Below, one piece after another: positions 21,175-34,500 of a stretch of DNA of 64,000 bases. The DNA is taken from positions 32,576,001 to 32,640,000 of the forward strand of contig JBANSL010000001.1 of the NCBI GenBank assembly GCA_037127255.1, read 5' to 3'. A program made the translations under genes and the position numbers. Origin of the DNA: Persicaria tinctoria (Eukaryota > Streptophyta > Magnoliopsida > Caryophyllales > Polygonaceae). The notes beneath the pieces are model-generated. The model made no database searches. It saw only the letters and a list, made by a program, of their open reading frames with translations, and was not told the origin of the DNA. Within the stretch, counting starts at the first letter, position 1; every line of letters begins with the position of its first letter.

Positions 21175-21969
21175 CTAGTTGTTGTTGCCATAATTGTTAC
21201 TATAATTGCCACGTCCGAAAGTATCACCTCTTCCGCGACCTAAAGTGTCTCCTCTATCTCTTCCATAGGCACCACTACCTGCTGCAAAAGCAGCTCCGTC
21301 TCCAAAAGGAGTTTGCTTGGAGCTAGCTAATCGAGTCTCTATTTGCTCCTCTTCTTGAGTTACCATCTGATAAACATGATTGATGTCTGGAAACGGCTTC
21401 ATCAACAAGATACTAGCACGAACAACATCAAAAGACTCGTTCAATCCCATCAAGAACTGCATCACCTGTTGTTCTTTGATGAATTGATGGAGTAGAGCTA
21501 CAGATTGACCACATTTGCAAGCAGCTAATTCAACAAGATCTGTGTATTCATCACACAACTTCCTCAATTTCCCATAGAAAATGGAAACAGACGAGTTACC
21601 TTGCACAAGTGATGCCATCTCTCGCTGAACTTGAAAAATCCTTGTGCGATTCGAATGTGCAAAGCGCATATTCAATTCATCCCAAATTGCCTTAGCAGAT
21701 CTTCGATATAAGATCTGTTCGGCTATGTTCTTCTCAACCGAGTGCAACATCCACGAGACCACCATTGCATTGCATCGCTCCCAATGATGATACTTTGGTG
21801 AAGTCAGATCTGGTTTCACACATGAACTTGTGACAAATCCGAGTTTGTTTTTCACAAGCAGCGAGACCTCTACTGCTTTCTTCCAATGGTTGAAATTTCG
21901 CTCGTTCAACAGATTTGTTGATAGGATGTAAGATGGATGATTCGAATGATGGAGGTACAGCTCATCCAT
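21175..21969 (-). pseudogene. Copia Gag
   Basis: The frame is open for about 264 codons from the first plausible Met after the primer site. It reads SYILSTNLLNERNFNHWKKA, VVSWMLHSVEKNIAEQILYR, AKAIWDELNMRFAHSNRTRI and the block FYGKLRKLCDEY, the copia N-terminal and UBN2/Gag domains. It ends in a Gly/Arg/Asn-rich tail (GRGRGDTFGRGNYSN) before the zinc knuckle, which lies in another frame. Gag would package the element RNA. Confidence 0.87.
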
Positions 21970-22018
21970 CAGATCGATTGTCACCACAACAACGTTTGCA
22001 GGTTGATTATCCACGATA

Positions 22019-22030
22019 GCTATGATACCA
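22019..22030 (-). promoter_or_regulatory. Copia primer binding site, initiator tRNA-Met type
   Basis: TGGTATCATAGC on the minus strand, next to the LTR. It differs by one base from the usual TGGTATCAGAGC complementary to tRNA-iMet. Confidence 0.8.
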
Positions 22031-22264
22031 TGAAACAATCTGCACTCGCAGATGGTGTGATGAAGATGATGAAAAACAGATGAACTCAAGGAAAGTTCTT
22101 GAATGCAAACGGAAGAGAGAATTTCTATTTCATTGTGTTTGTTGTAACTGAATGAATGAAATTGTTGATTACATCACACACTCCTCTATTTATAAAGCTC
22201 TATCAATACATGTCTTAAGTAGCTACTACTTAACAACCTGATGTATACAATCATCCTCAATACA
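22031..22264 (-). repeat. 5' LTR of the copia element
   Basis: In minus reading it starts TGTATTGAGG and ends GATTGTTTCA directly before the primer site. A TATA box (TTTATAAATA) lies at about 22187-22196. At 234 bp it is a normal size for a short copia LTR. The outer boundary is set only by the TG and the return of LINE-1 sequence. Confidence 0.7.
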
Positions 22265-25088
22265 AACCAAGCGACCACAGGTGAAGCATCCTCATCAGAC
22301 CAGGGCTGCTGTCAAGCCTAAAGCGATTTGGGCTCCAAAAGTATATTCAAATTGGAAAGGAAATGAGAAGGTTGTCCAGGAAGTTGGGGATGTGGGTGAA
22401 AACGCTGGGAGAATATTTGAGTAAATGGATGGTACTTCTGCTGTGTACCTAGGAGTAAATGCTCATATGCACACTGGTTCAACTTCCTCAGCTATAGCTC
22501 AACCTAATCAGGCAAACTCGGAGGTAATTAGTGGTTGTGCAGTAAATGATGTTCAGTAGGGTCCGAATCAGTCAATGGAAGGGGATGGGGCACTTGTTCT
22601 CTATGAAAATGCATCCTGGTGTGTTGTTGCAAAGCGTAAAGCTGCTCGTTCCTGTCCTTTGAAGAAGTCCACATATCGTAATGACAATCAGCACGGGTTA
22701 TCCTCTAAATTTATAGTGCTACATACAGTTGAATCTAATGACTAGTGAGCATGCTCTTGCTGGTGTAAACAGGTCTGTAGTTCAGAATGGTTGTGAGAGT
22801 AGCACTCACTCACATAAATCTAATGGATAAATTGAAATTAGCAGCTTGGAACATTGCTGGGCTTAAAGACCCGGTAAAAAATAGCCTAATAAATTCGTAT
22901 TGCTTTGATAATGAGGTTGCATTGATTGGTTTGCTTGAGACTAAGATGCTACATAAAAACATATATGATGTTAAGATGAGATTAATGAGTGGATGACACT
23001 GCTGTATGAATGGAAACGATCAGATAAAAGGCAGAATTTGGGTCACTTGGAACCCGAATGTCTTTGAAGTTGAGGTCGTTGAGCTTTCCATTTTGCTGTT
23101 ACGTTTGTTTACGCTTGTAGTTTTAGACATGAAAGGGTCCCTTTGTGGATTGAGATTAGAAGAATTGCAGCTAGCATGAACTTTCATTGGATGTTGCTTG
23201 GAGACTTGAATTGTATTTTGGGAGTGGAAGATAAATAGCCAGTAAAGAGAGCTTTCCCAGGCAAATTTGAAGAGCTTAAATCGGTCATGGAAGATTGTGA
23301 CCTAGTGGATCTTCCGTATTCTGGTGCTGCTCGCACTTGGAATAATAAGCAAGGGGGAGATGCAAGAGTTGAGTGAAAATTGGATCGAATCCAAGTAAAT
23401 GATTGTTGGCTGGACGTGTATGAGGACGTACACCAATGGTTTCTTAGACACTCCTAGTTTTTTTACCACTCTCATGCTGTAGCAATTCTTTGAAACAGAA
23501 ATTCCAACAAACGATACCCATTCAAATACAAGAACTTCTGGGGGAAAGAGGCTGAATTTCTTGATATTGGTAAGGTTGTGTGGTTAGTGGATAATGGTGG
23601 TTCTAAACAGATGAAACTGGTGCTGAAGCTCAAGAGTGTCAAGGAGGCACTAAGGCCTTGGGACAAAGCTCGTTTCCCTGAACTACAGACACAAATCAGC
23701 CTTAACAAAGGGATGTTACACGAGCTACAGATTCAGCTTCAACAATGCCCTGGGTGTGCTCAACTGGCGTCAAGAGCTAGGAATGCCGAAGAGCAGTTGT
23801 GTCGTAATGTTGCCAGACTGATCAGCATAACGACACATAAAGCTAAGTTGCATTGTCTCACCATGGGTGAAGAAACATCTTCAATCTTCTATAGGACTGT
23901 GAAAGAACGAAGAGCAAGGAACGCAATCGTGGTAATGAAAGATGATTGTGGCAACAAACTGCGGGAGGAGTGGATAATTCGTTCCCTCATCTGGATCAGG
24001 AGTAGCAGGTCAGCGCTGAGGTGTGGGATTTGATGACCAGATTACCCAGCTATGATGAGGTCAGAAAGTGAATCTGGAATATTGGGGGAAACAAGTCTCC
24101 GGGTCCGGATGGGTTCGGGAGCCAGTTTTATAAAGATGCATGGCAGATTGTGGGTAAGGATACATGTGAAGCAGTTAGAGAAATATTCAGAAACGGAAGA
24201 GTTCTTAAACAGGTCAATGCAACTTTCATAAGTCTCCTGCCCAAGGTTGCCAATCCGACTCTGGTCAAGGACTTGAGGCCGATTTCCTGCTGCAACACAG
24301 TCATGAAAGTGGTATCTAAAATCATTGTTGGGAGGATCAAAAGCAAGCTTAATGAGCTTATTTAAGAAAACCAAGGAGCTTTCATTTCGGGCAGGGATAT
24401 GTCTCGCAACTGTGCAGTAGCTCTTGAAGTGGTGAATGGTTGTTGGACGAAGAGGGTATCTCTGAGATGTATGATCAAAGTAGACCTTCAGAAGGCTTAC
24501 GATTACCTAAGCTGGGATTTCATCCGGGCCACACTTGTATACTTCAACTTCCCAAGCTCACTAGTAGACCTTATTATGGAGTGTGTATCTCCTCCATCCT
24601 TCTCTATTTTGATCAATGGAGCACCCGAGGGTTTCTTCTCGGGCAAATGGGGTATCCGACAGGGGGACCCTTTGTCACCCTACCTGTTTGTCCTATGCAT
24701 GGAAGTCCTTAGCAGAATGATACAGAAAGCTACAACAACCCAGTCTTTCAAGTTCCACCCGAGGTGCAAGGGTCTGAAGCTTGCACACCTTGCTTTTGCA
24801 GATGATCTTCTGCTTTTCTTCCATGCCGACTTAGGGTCAGTCAAGATTCTGAAGGATTGTCTTGATGAGTTCTTCGCTATTTCTGGGCTAAAGGCCAACA
24901 GTGAGAAGAGTACAGTGTTTTTCTCGGGCGTGTCTCATAGCGTGGGTGAGTCCATCGTGCAACATTTGGGCTTTGTGCAAGGGAGCCTTCCGATCAAATA
25001 CCTAGGTATTCCTCTTCATTCCAAAACCGTCAAAGTTCATGAATATGGTGAGTTGTATGGGAAAATTGAGAAACAGATTCAATCCTAG
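22265..25088 (+). pseudogene. LINE-1 ORF1 tail, endonuclease and reverse transcriptase
   Basis: From 22265 one frame reads RPQVKHPHQTRAAVKPKAIW, the ORF1 region after the zinc knuckle. From 22817 LKLAAWNIAGLKDPVKN and IGLLETKM start the APE-type endonuclease, with LLGDLNCILG near 23205. The reverse transcriptase begins with NKSPGPDGFGSQFYKDAW near 24090 and continues with FISLLPKVANPTLVKDLRPI. The frame 24399-25088 holds KVDLQKAYDYLSWDFI, GIRQGDPLSPYLFVLCME and AHLAFADDLLLFF, with the catalytic FADD. At least six stops or frameshifts interrupt it. Confidence 0.88.
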
Positions 25089-26155
25089 GCTACCAAAAAA
25101 GTTCTCTTTTGCTGGGAGGTTGCAGCGGGTAAAAGCGGTTTGCATTGGCGTCTTGACCTTTTGGAGTCGGGTCCTTATTCTTCCAAAAGGAGTTGTTCAT
25201 CGTGTTGAAAGTATGTGAAGAAGATTCTTATGGAACGGAAATAATGAAGGACATAAGCATCTAGTGGCTTGGTACTGTGTCACTAAGCCTCTGTCCGAGG
25301 GCGGTCTAGACATTAGAGAGATTCTAGCATGGAATAGAAGCGTTCAAGCAAAGCAGCTAGGAGATCTAGCTCTTGCTTTTCCTAGTATTTGGTTCCGTTG
25401 GTGCGCCCATAATCATCTGAGGGGTGAGAATATGTGGGAGGTCAACCAGAAAGTGGATGATACCTGGTTATAGAAGAGCATTCTCGAGACGAGAAATGAA
25501 GTCAGAAGCGCCCTATCTGGTGACATTGACCACCCTTTGTCTGTTCAACCGATATTGAAGCCGAGTGGGGGCTTTTTTTACTTGAAAACTTATGAGCTGA
25601 TTCGAGATAAGGGTGAAATCACTAGTTGGGGTGAGATTTTGTGGAAGAAATTGCAATGCAAAAAATGGGCGTTTATTGTTTGGCTTGCTGCTAGAAAACG
25701 CTTGCAAACTGGTAATCGGGTCATGTACTGGAAGGGGAATGATGTCGCCGTGTGTGTTCTTTGCAAGCAGAAGGAGGAAATGGCATCCCACTTGTGGTTC
25801 AATTGTCCAACAATTAGACAAGTACAGTCTCTTGTGTTGAGTTAGGCCGACGTGGGGTGTAGGTTCCATACGATCGATGATGGGTTACAGTGGTTCGCCA
25901 GTTCACCCATTAGCAATCAGAAAATGCCGCCCTTTCAAGCGACGTTGCTGGCTTTTGAAGCATTGATATATTTCACCTGGATGGGAAGGAACAAATGTAT
26001 TTTCGGTAATGAAACTTTTGATCCACATGTTTATGCCAATATTATTATTGATAGTTGTAAAGCTCGTATTTCCTTGAAATGGAAGTGCAAGTCCCTCACA
26101 TAACATACTTGGAAGAATTCGTTCTTATGTAGATGAGTACCTAGAGATAGGTGGC
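25089..26155 (+). pseudogene. LINE-1 C-terminal region with zf-RVT domain
   Basis: Fragments read LVAWYCVTKPLSEGGLDIRE and NRSVQAKQLGDLALAF, typical of the segment behind plant LINE reverse transcriptases. The frame 25537-25845 has KKLQCKKWAFIVWLAARKRL, VCVLCKQKEEMASHLWFNCP, the zinc-binding zf-RVT block. A further frame ends at 26103. No RNase H domain is seen. Confidence 0.82.
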
Positions 26156-26209
26156 CAGAGTGGTTAGCTGTACTTAGTGGGTGGTGGATGTGTTTTTAGG
26201 TACTTAGTT

Positions 26210-26755
26210 AGATTTTGACGAAATCTTGATTTGAAAGGATTTGACTTGTTTTGGTGCAAGGTTGCTTGATTAGACGTTGGATTTGAAGATTTTGAACGAT
26301 TTTGAAATAGGACCAACTTTGATTGTAAAAGAATGAACGCTACCAAGAATTTCAACGATTTTGAGGCTAATATTTATTTTCAATTGCGGAATCCCTTTAA
26401 AAACTTTTCATACCCGGGCAACTCTATGATACTTCACGAAGTGGATACTTGCATTTTATAGGGGCGCCTATAGGGTGCTAGCTAAGACCTAGTGATGCTA
26501 TTGTAGAACTTTTAGAGTTGTGGTACTTCCGAAAAGTCGAAGTGAGGATGTGATAGGGGCGCTTATCGCATACTTGTCAAGGCCAATTGGAGATGTCACG
26601 ACCGTGACTAGGACTTTGTGAGAATCGCGGAAGACGCAACCGAGATGATTACAAGATCTTTGGACATGATCCATGGACTCGTCAATTTCAACTTCATCCC
26701 CTACTTTATCTTGGTTTTAGTCTCGGGGACGAGACTTGTTTTTAGAGGTTGATGA
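26210..26755 (+). repeat. Extra copy of the 3' end of the internal region
   Basis: It aligns base for base in length with 35769-36314 (546 bp each) with only a few substitutions. It begins abruptly after LINE-1 sequence. Confidence 0.88.
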
Positions 26756-27604
26756 TGTAAAGGCTCGGATTTTTAAATAATAAAATTTAATAAATAATAA
26801 AATAAAAGTGATTGATGGAAAAAAAAAATCGGATATTTGGAAATCCTCATCTTCACCTTAAAAATCGTATTTTAAAATCCTTCAAGCGAATTCCGACCTA
26901 ATTTTGAACTTTGAAGGACAATTCCGTCATTTTTCCTTGGGATATGAAATAAACTGTGGGATGTCGACATGTTTGAAATTTTGAAGCGTTATTTTAATCG
27001 AGTCAGAATAAGATCGAGAGAGCGGGTATTGGGATTTATTTTCCGGGTATTTCAAGATGAATTTTGGGACCCCTCCTCTTGTCTTCTTTCTTCTTCATGT
27101 TTGAATTGTCAGAACAACCCCTGCCGTTGATCCTAATGCAGCACATCTCCCACCCTTTTTCCTCTCCTTGATTCACACCCAATTTTAACTAAACAACCAC
27201 ACCTCCTCCTCCTCTCTCCTTACTTCTTTTGTGGCAAAATGCCAAAATACAAATCAACTCTCTGCTACCCATCTGATTTAAATGGCATAGTCACTCCTAC
27301 TGTCTGATTTCAGACCCTCCTCTCCCCCTCTCTTCTTGTGATCTGAAGGTAACAACCCACATTTTGCATACGAATTGCACCTCCTTTCCTCAAACATTAG
27401 ATTCCTCCCTCCTATAAGAATCCAACAAAAGAAAACCTTATCTTCTCAGCTCATACATATCTGTAAACCCTTACAATCCTCCTCCCTCATTTCATGTTCA
27501 AGCAGCCCCTTTGGGCTTTGTCACCTCTCTTTACCGAGCCACCACGCCTCAAGCAAGCACCGCATTTCCCTTCTTCACTTCCTCCGTTTCCCCTTCTGCG
27601 AGCG

Positions 27605-27783
27605 ACCACCATTTGAACCACGAAGCCGGCCACCAGGGAGCCCAGAAACAGCCCCGCAGGCCGTCTGCAACGCTCCGCCGTTGGACAGCTCCTCCTCTCC
27701 GTTCCTCTGTTTCACTTCTCTTCCGCAGTAAGGTTTCGTCCTCCTCTTCCTTGTTTCAAACCAGTATAAACTTCATCTTTAAC
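27605..27783. repeat. 179-bp direct duplication, left copy
   Basis: ACCACCATTTGAACC to CATCTTTAAC. I see no difference from 29126-29304. The right LTR has this segment only once (from about 37163). Confidence 0.9.
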
Positions 27784-29125
27784 TTGATGTGGTCTAAACC
27801 AACACAAGAATAGTGTAGCCTGAACCAACCTCGCAAGAATACGAGATCAATTGCAGTATACGGATATCGATCACGGGGATTATATATGTATCAATTGTTA
27901 TCTAGAACTAATTAGCTAAGTCAAGAAAGAGGGATTTGATTTTCAACTAAACTAAGAAAAACAAGCAAAGATTATGAATAAAATATATATGAGAAATAAT
28001 TCCAAGGTTAAGGATTCCGACGACAATGCCACAAAGAATTCAACCCGATATTCACTCGAACTTCGTCTTCTTAATATGTCAAATTGAAGGTAAATTATCT
28101 AAAGTCATCACTACTCAGCTGTCACATGTTGTAGCAATTGTGTCTAAATTAACCGAATCTAGACCCTTTAAGCTCTTTATAGACCTTAGGAGAAAATCAA
28201 TTAAACTTTCGCTGTCGCGTTCCGCCTAACCGATTCACACCTAAGAATCTACGATAATTTATTAATCCTCAAGAGTCCTCAACAATTGTTTAAATGTCAC
28301 AATAACAATTGTCAACTTCTCAAGTTTAATCCTAGGGTTCCGATGAAACCAATCCTCCTTTCGACATCATGAATTTCATCTATTTATCCAATTTCAATTC
28401 GCAGCGGTAGCATCTTGAATCTAAAAAGGATTCTAATCGATTCACATCAATCAGGTTAAGCAACTAGGATCAAATCAATTCATAAAATTAAGACTAAGCT
28501 CGAGCAACCATCGAAATCAAACAATTCACGACATTGTCGGGTTCACCCTAACCCTAGAACGGAAAATTTAGCTAAGCATAATATAGAAAGCAATTGAATA
28601 AATTAAAGACATCCTTAAAATAAAATGCAAACCAGAAATCTCCGTCTTCAATCCAAAGTGTAATACCGAAAACAAAATAAACAAAACTAAACTAAACCCT
28701 AATCTAGCCGCCGAAGGGCTGTGCGGCAATGCTCCCAAGTCCGAACCAAGAGCCCCCCTCTATTCTGATTGATTAGGAAGAGTATATATATAAAGAAATT
28801 TGATAAATTACAATTCGGCACAATAATTTAAGGAATTAAAATCTAACCCAACACCTAATTATAAATTCAGCCCATCAGATTCCAATTTACCAATTTCTGC
28901 ACTTTGGCTTCCAAGTTCCGACTCAACCATTCTCGCTGCTTCGTATCAACTCTTGAATTTCCACAATATTAGTGCCAAAATACCTGAAATACATAAACAC
29001 TCGGTGTAGACTCCGAAAATGCAAAATAAACTAAATAAAGTATAAAATATGATAAATATGCATGAAAATGATCTAAACTAATATGCAAATGCAACCCTAA
29101 AATATGACTAAATTAGATGTCATCA
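27784..29125 (-). mobile_element. Solo LTR of another gypsy family inside the left LTR
   Basis: The 1342-bp insert has ends TTGATG..CATCA, compatible with an LTR TGATG..CATCA. It includes CATTGTCGGGTTCACCCTAA, related to the conserved TCGGGCTCACCCCAAC block of the Athila-like LTRs, and a TATA-like TTATATATATAC on the minus strand. No internal region adjoins. It lacks the TCGA-N2-TCGA arrays. Confidence 0.65.
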
Positions 29126-29304
29126 ACCACCATTTGAACCACGAAGCCGGCCACCAGGGAGCCCAGAAACAGCCCCGCAGGCCGTCTGCAACGCTCCGCC
29201 GTTGGACAGCTCCTCCTCTCCGTTCCTCTGTTTCACTTCTCTTCCGCAGTAAGGTTTCGTCCTCCTCTTCCTTGTTTCAAACCAGTATAAACTTCATCTT
29301 TAAC
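29126..29304. repeat. 179-bp direct duplication, right copy
   Basis: Identical to 27605-27783. Normal LTR sequence resumes at 29305. Confidence 0.9.
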
Positions 29305-31569
29305 CCCCTTCTACCTCATGGGCCAAGCGCGTCTGATTCCGACCCCGACGAAGCAGCTTTTCCGAGTCTTCTCCTCGCCTGTTTTTCTTTGGTTTTGATC
29401 GGTGAGTCATCCACCTCTGTTCTCCGACGCAGTAGCTGCATAAAGAGCTTCTTTTAAACTCCCTTCATCCACCCCAGGTCCGTCGGAGTCTCTTCTACCA
29501 CCGCCGACGCCGAATCGTGCCCAACAGACTATTTTCTGGCGAGCTCTTCAAACAGCGGTAACCCCCTCCTCTTCCCTCCATTCTGCTCCATTGAGGTGCT
29601 TTTGTATGATTGATGTTGGAGGAGGGGTCTGTGTGTGTGTGGGTCGGCAGAGAGCTTCCCGAGGACTCCCTCCTCTCTTTCCTTCGTTTCCCGGTGGCTC
29701 GTTCGGAGGTTGAAGATGGGTCTCGGTCTCCTAGACCCGCTCCTTCTCCTTTCTTATTCTTATTCATTGGGCTGGACACTTTAATCATGTTTGAGGGATA
29801 AAGAGTTGGGCTTTGGGTTCATTTGTCAATTTTGGCCTGACTTATGGAGTATTATCTTAACTGAAATGGGAGGGTTATCGTGATATGTTATTCATACATT
29901 CATATTATATAGTTATATCATCATTTTAATCTGATTTTTATAAAACACTTATATTTCTGAAAACATTATGCATGTAATGTGTTTTAAAAATAGTATCATT
30001 TGGGGATATATTATTTTATAATGTTTTATAATGTGGTTTTAGTAGAGATTTGTTGAACTCTAGTTATAAAAATGTTGTAGGAACTTTGGGATGATTTATT
30101 GGCTTTGTTTGTTAATAAGATTTGAAAAGAGGATTCAATTGCGATGTTTTATTCTAGTTAAGTGTTGTTGGTAAACTATTTAAAGGGTTTTAGGTTTTGA
30201 AATAAACATGCCGGAATTATTTTAATGGTATGAATTTGCAAGTTGATTAAAGATTTAAGGTTTTATAAACGGATTTTGACCGGATAGGATTTGGGAAATT
30301 ATTTTGAAAATGAGTTAACTTAATTTGGTATTTAAGAGTTTGAAAAATATGGTTCGTATGATTTTATCAATGGGGTTGATTGGAAGTGAATGATTTTGGT
30401 TGATATTGATCGTATCGGAAAGGTTTTGAAAATGGTTTTACCATCGATTGGTTTGAGGATGGTGAGAAACTTGGGTTTCGTGTGTATGAATGTTAGTCCG
30501 GTGGCATATGGAAATGGCTTGATGATAGGTGTGTATTGCTTTTGGATTGCTTTGGACTTGCATTTGGGCTCTTGCTTGTATTATCCTGCTGTTCTGCATC
30601 TTCAGGTAAGTTCCCTAGGGGGCTTACTCAGGTTGGACATTAATGCCTGTTGTTTCATTTTATGTTAGGTGTTGCATATGCATAAAAGCATGCCATGTAG
30701 TATCCTGTTTATGTTGCACTAATTGAATGAGCATCTGCTTACTTAATGGTTTTGAAACAGAACGGCTGTTATCTGTGATAGTCCTAGAGTCTTTGCTAGG
30801 GTCATAGGGTAGCTCAGTCTCATCGGGTACCCTGAGTCAATCAAGTCATGAATTTCCTTATATTATGAGATGCATGTGGGCTTTATTGTGGAGCGGGTTA
30901 GGCATGCGTGCCCCCCGGATTATGATGGAATTCATTCACGAGCTGGCCAGTCTCCGCCCTATCGGAAGGGGGTGGAGGTAGGAGAGGGATATGCCACTTG
31001 GCATTGTCTTGGGCCCTTTATAGTATTTTTACACATTATTATAACTAGGAGCATGCTAGTGTGTTTGACTTCGTACTGCATTAGAGCATCTTTATTAGGT
31101 ATAGCACATACTATGTGGCCTCAGCGAGGACTGCCGGTCCCGCATGAGTGGCTCGATCTGACTCCTATCCCCGTTCTTTTTTTTAAGGTATTTTCTGCAG
31201 ATTTTGATTGCTCGATGTCTATATGACGGTGTTCCCTTTTGGCGAATCGAAGAATCTGGCTAATATTCTAATTTAGTAATATGGTAATCACACACTCATG
31301 AATTGGTTTTGACTGGCTCTACCGTGACACTTGTATCTTTACTTTGTTTTCGCCTTACTTCCGGTTGAAATGGATTCCGCGACATAGTCTTAGGACAGAT
31401 TAAGGGTACCCAACGGCCCTTCGAGGTTTTTAGGGTTGGAAATCCCTCTTTCTACTAATCTTAAAATGAGTTTGAAACCTCGACCCGTACCTGGATTGCA
31501 AGATCCGAACAAGGGGTTTTATCCCTTAAAACGTAACCCGGAAATGATAATTCTGGGCCGTTACAAAGA

Positions 31570-31581
31570 TGGTATCAGAGC
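31570..31581 (+). promoter_or_regulatory. Primer binding site, initiator tRNA-Met type
   Basis: TGGTATCAGAGC lies four bases after the left LTR and matches the complement of the tRNA-iMet 3' end exactly. Confidence 0.92.
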
Positions 31582-34500
31582 TGAGCTTGTGCAATTCGGG
31601 TACGCAAGGGTCGAGTGTATGTTTTGGAAACCGCCCATAAATTTCAAAGGATTTGAAATGATTTTAAGAAGGGCAAAATGAACTTAAGATGCCTAACCAA
31701 AATTAGACTAAGTAATGAACTTGACTTGTAATAACAGAGGAAAACCGACCAAACGGGGACGCGAGTGGGTAGTAAAGGCGCTAGACCACCCCTATTGGGT
31801 GTAGTTGGGAACGGTAGGCAAAATACCAACTTGTTCTTTACAGATGGGTTGGGAGACTCCAAGGAGATCATTATGAGTGTTATTGACTGATTCTATGTTG
31901 AGTACTTGATATGCTAAAGTCTGATTGGTATGCCTAACCATTAAATGTGTACTGACTGATCTGTGCAAACGGGATAGTGGGAGTACCATTGGTCCTGTGT
32001 GGTCAAACCCAGCTTGTGTGGAACAACCCCTTCCACTTTGTTAACCCTTTGACGGTTCTTTCGAGTCTTCCTCTAGGATGTTAGTGTCTTCCACGGGAAT
32101 CGGGTTGGTAAACACATTGTGTCAGAATCATGTTTGGGTATGAAGGTTGTTTGAGTGAGTATTGAAAGGTGGTTCTTGATAGCATTTTGGGTCAAAAGTA
32201 AGGTGTCCTGGGGCTGTTTTCTTGATTCTTATGACGATCAACCAGTGTCTTCTTGCCACAAAGAGTCATACCAGAGTCCCACGGGAAAGAGGGGTGATAA
32301 GTCGGTTGAGAAAAGTCAGTGGTTGCCCTTAGGGATCTATGTTCGGTTGTAATGGTGACTCTCTTTGAATTGCATGACATGATTTTGTAATATCCCGCAT
32401 GTACCTTGCAATGATCGTTAGTAAGAAGCTGCTCATGTTATTCCTTGCTTTCTATCATGATTTTATTGTTTAAGCTCATGTTGTGGTTAGTTACATTGCT
32501 CAAGTCTCGTGTTGTGTCTTGCCTTATATCATGACTGTTGGTTGCTATAGCATGTTCACCTGGCTTGTTGACTGTATGATCGATTGGAAGCATGAACCAC
32601 ATGATATGAACCTACATGATCGTTATCTCCTCTTGAATTAGGTTCATGATAGTGTGATCAATTCCTCTATGTATGAATGTTGATAGATGATCATCTTAGC
32701 ATGTTTGATGATGACGTGTCAATACCTATTACCCCTTTTGTGACAAGAATCAATAGCATGCCCGTTTGTTTTGTATACATCAGGAGAATTATTGTTGTTT
32801 ACTCTGCAATTTATATTGTTGTGTAATACTTGCACTGAATTAGGATTATGTTGGTGTAAATGAGTCTTGATAAATGCATGTTTTATCCTATTATGTGTTG
32901 ATTTGAGCTCATGCCCCGTGTTCTAATCATATTGTCCAGTACTTAGACTCGTATTATACATTGTTGAACCTTTCTCATGCTTCTATATCGTCGGAACATG
33001 ATTGAATTGATTTCTGACGTATCGTCATGATTAGTTGCATGCATGTATCGTATGTTAAGTTGAGCATTTAGCACCATGTAGGGTCCTTGGTTGTGACTTG
33101 TGGGAATTTATATCTTGTCTACCATATTGCCGATCTCCTCTTGAGCTAGGTCCCTGATATTGTGGTTCTTTTCCTTTCTATCATCTTAAATTGTTGTACT
33201 TATCGTGATTAGTTACTATTGAATTCAATGATTGATTTGCTCTCCGTAATGGGTAATCCTAGCATGGTTACATGTTATCACTCGGTAATGTTACCCTATT
33301 GCTCTATGACATCCTCTCGTGCTTGTATAGATGTATGACTTGGCACCTCGCATGATCACACACCACGCTATATCATGATTCCGCATATGCATGACACCTG
33401 AATGTTAGAATGAAATTGGTCAAAATGCCTTGATTGTATTCATGCTTTTATATGTGCAAGTAGTATCTTGTAGGGCTTATGCTTTCTAATATGACCCGCT
33501 AAATGATTACATGCCATTCTGAACCTAGTATATGATCCTTGTTGCTAGTTGTGATGATTACTATGCCGCCTTATGTATTCTCGTATGGTGCTTAGTTTGA
33601 TTGCTAGTTGTGATGATTGTGTATTTTGGAATGAATATGCATGTCGTTCTCCTTGAGATAGGTACATGTTAGTGTGGTTTAGTGTGACTGATATGCTCCA
33701 TGATGAATTCGTGTTGCTTGTCGCGGTTATAACCTATTAGACATCCATAAGGGCATCGTTGTTATCCCCGGGTCGGAGTCTTGTCGTTAGTCTTGTCACC
33801 TTTAGTATTGGTTTGTGTTGGTCTCTGAGATGAACATTGGGTTGTCCGTCCCTGTCACTCCCCTATCTCCGCTAACTTAGACTTTTGCGCGATACGTTCG
33901 ACCGGCGACCACATGGAAGAGGGAACGAAAAGTTAGATAGCGATAGAGAAGTGCAGCTGAAGCGTGGGCCCATAACCCACGTGCCTCAGGATCAATGATG
34001 TCGGCGGAACGGGCGCGCATCGAGAATTACGGATACTGAGTAAGATATGACTTGCAAGCGAGAGTGTTCTCCGTTCAAATTGCTAACCCTTTTAAACTTG
34101 TTGACAATGATATTGCACTAACTTGGCAATGAGATTTACGTGTTGATGTGCTGACTTGATGATGACTGTTGCTTGATTGCCTGTCGTCTATGATGATATG
34201 ATGTGATGCCTTATAGATGTCAGTGATCATGATGTCTTGACGTGTTGCTACTCTAAGTTGCTAAGCATGATTTGAATTCCTTTGCCTGTAAAATGTGAAC
34301 TACATATGCTAAAAGACCTGAATTGTATTTGATAAGGTTATAATGAAACATGCTAGCTTGACTTGATTACGTTCATATATGATGTTTGTAATGATTATGG
34401 AGCATGATGGTAAATTGAGATTTGTTCAACCCATGCTGTTATGGTTATAAATGCTAGTTGATATGATGTAGACCTTATATTTGATGATTTTCATAATTGC

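Larger units (their letters stand above)
26756..31565 (+). repeat. Left LTR of the LARD-like element
   Basis: TGTAAAGGCTCGG to GGGCCGTTACA. Without the internal insertion its length is 3289 bp. The pyrimidine-rich block 27170-27780 and several short frames are shared with the right LTR, but amino-acid changes between the copies are frequent, so they do not look like genes. Confidence 0.87.

Noticed and set aside
27375..27813. Pro/Ser-rich frame in the pyrimidine-rich part of the LARD-like LTR
   Set aside because: Composition effect of a CT-rich tract; no domain, and frames are open in more than one phase.
30390..31226. Frames of 92 and 118 codons found in both LTRs of the LARD-like element (also 38428-39264)
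   Set aside because: They persist because the LTRs are recent copies. Many differences between the copies change amino acids, including conservative and radical ones alike, so no coding constraint is visible.
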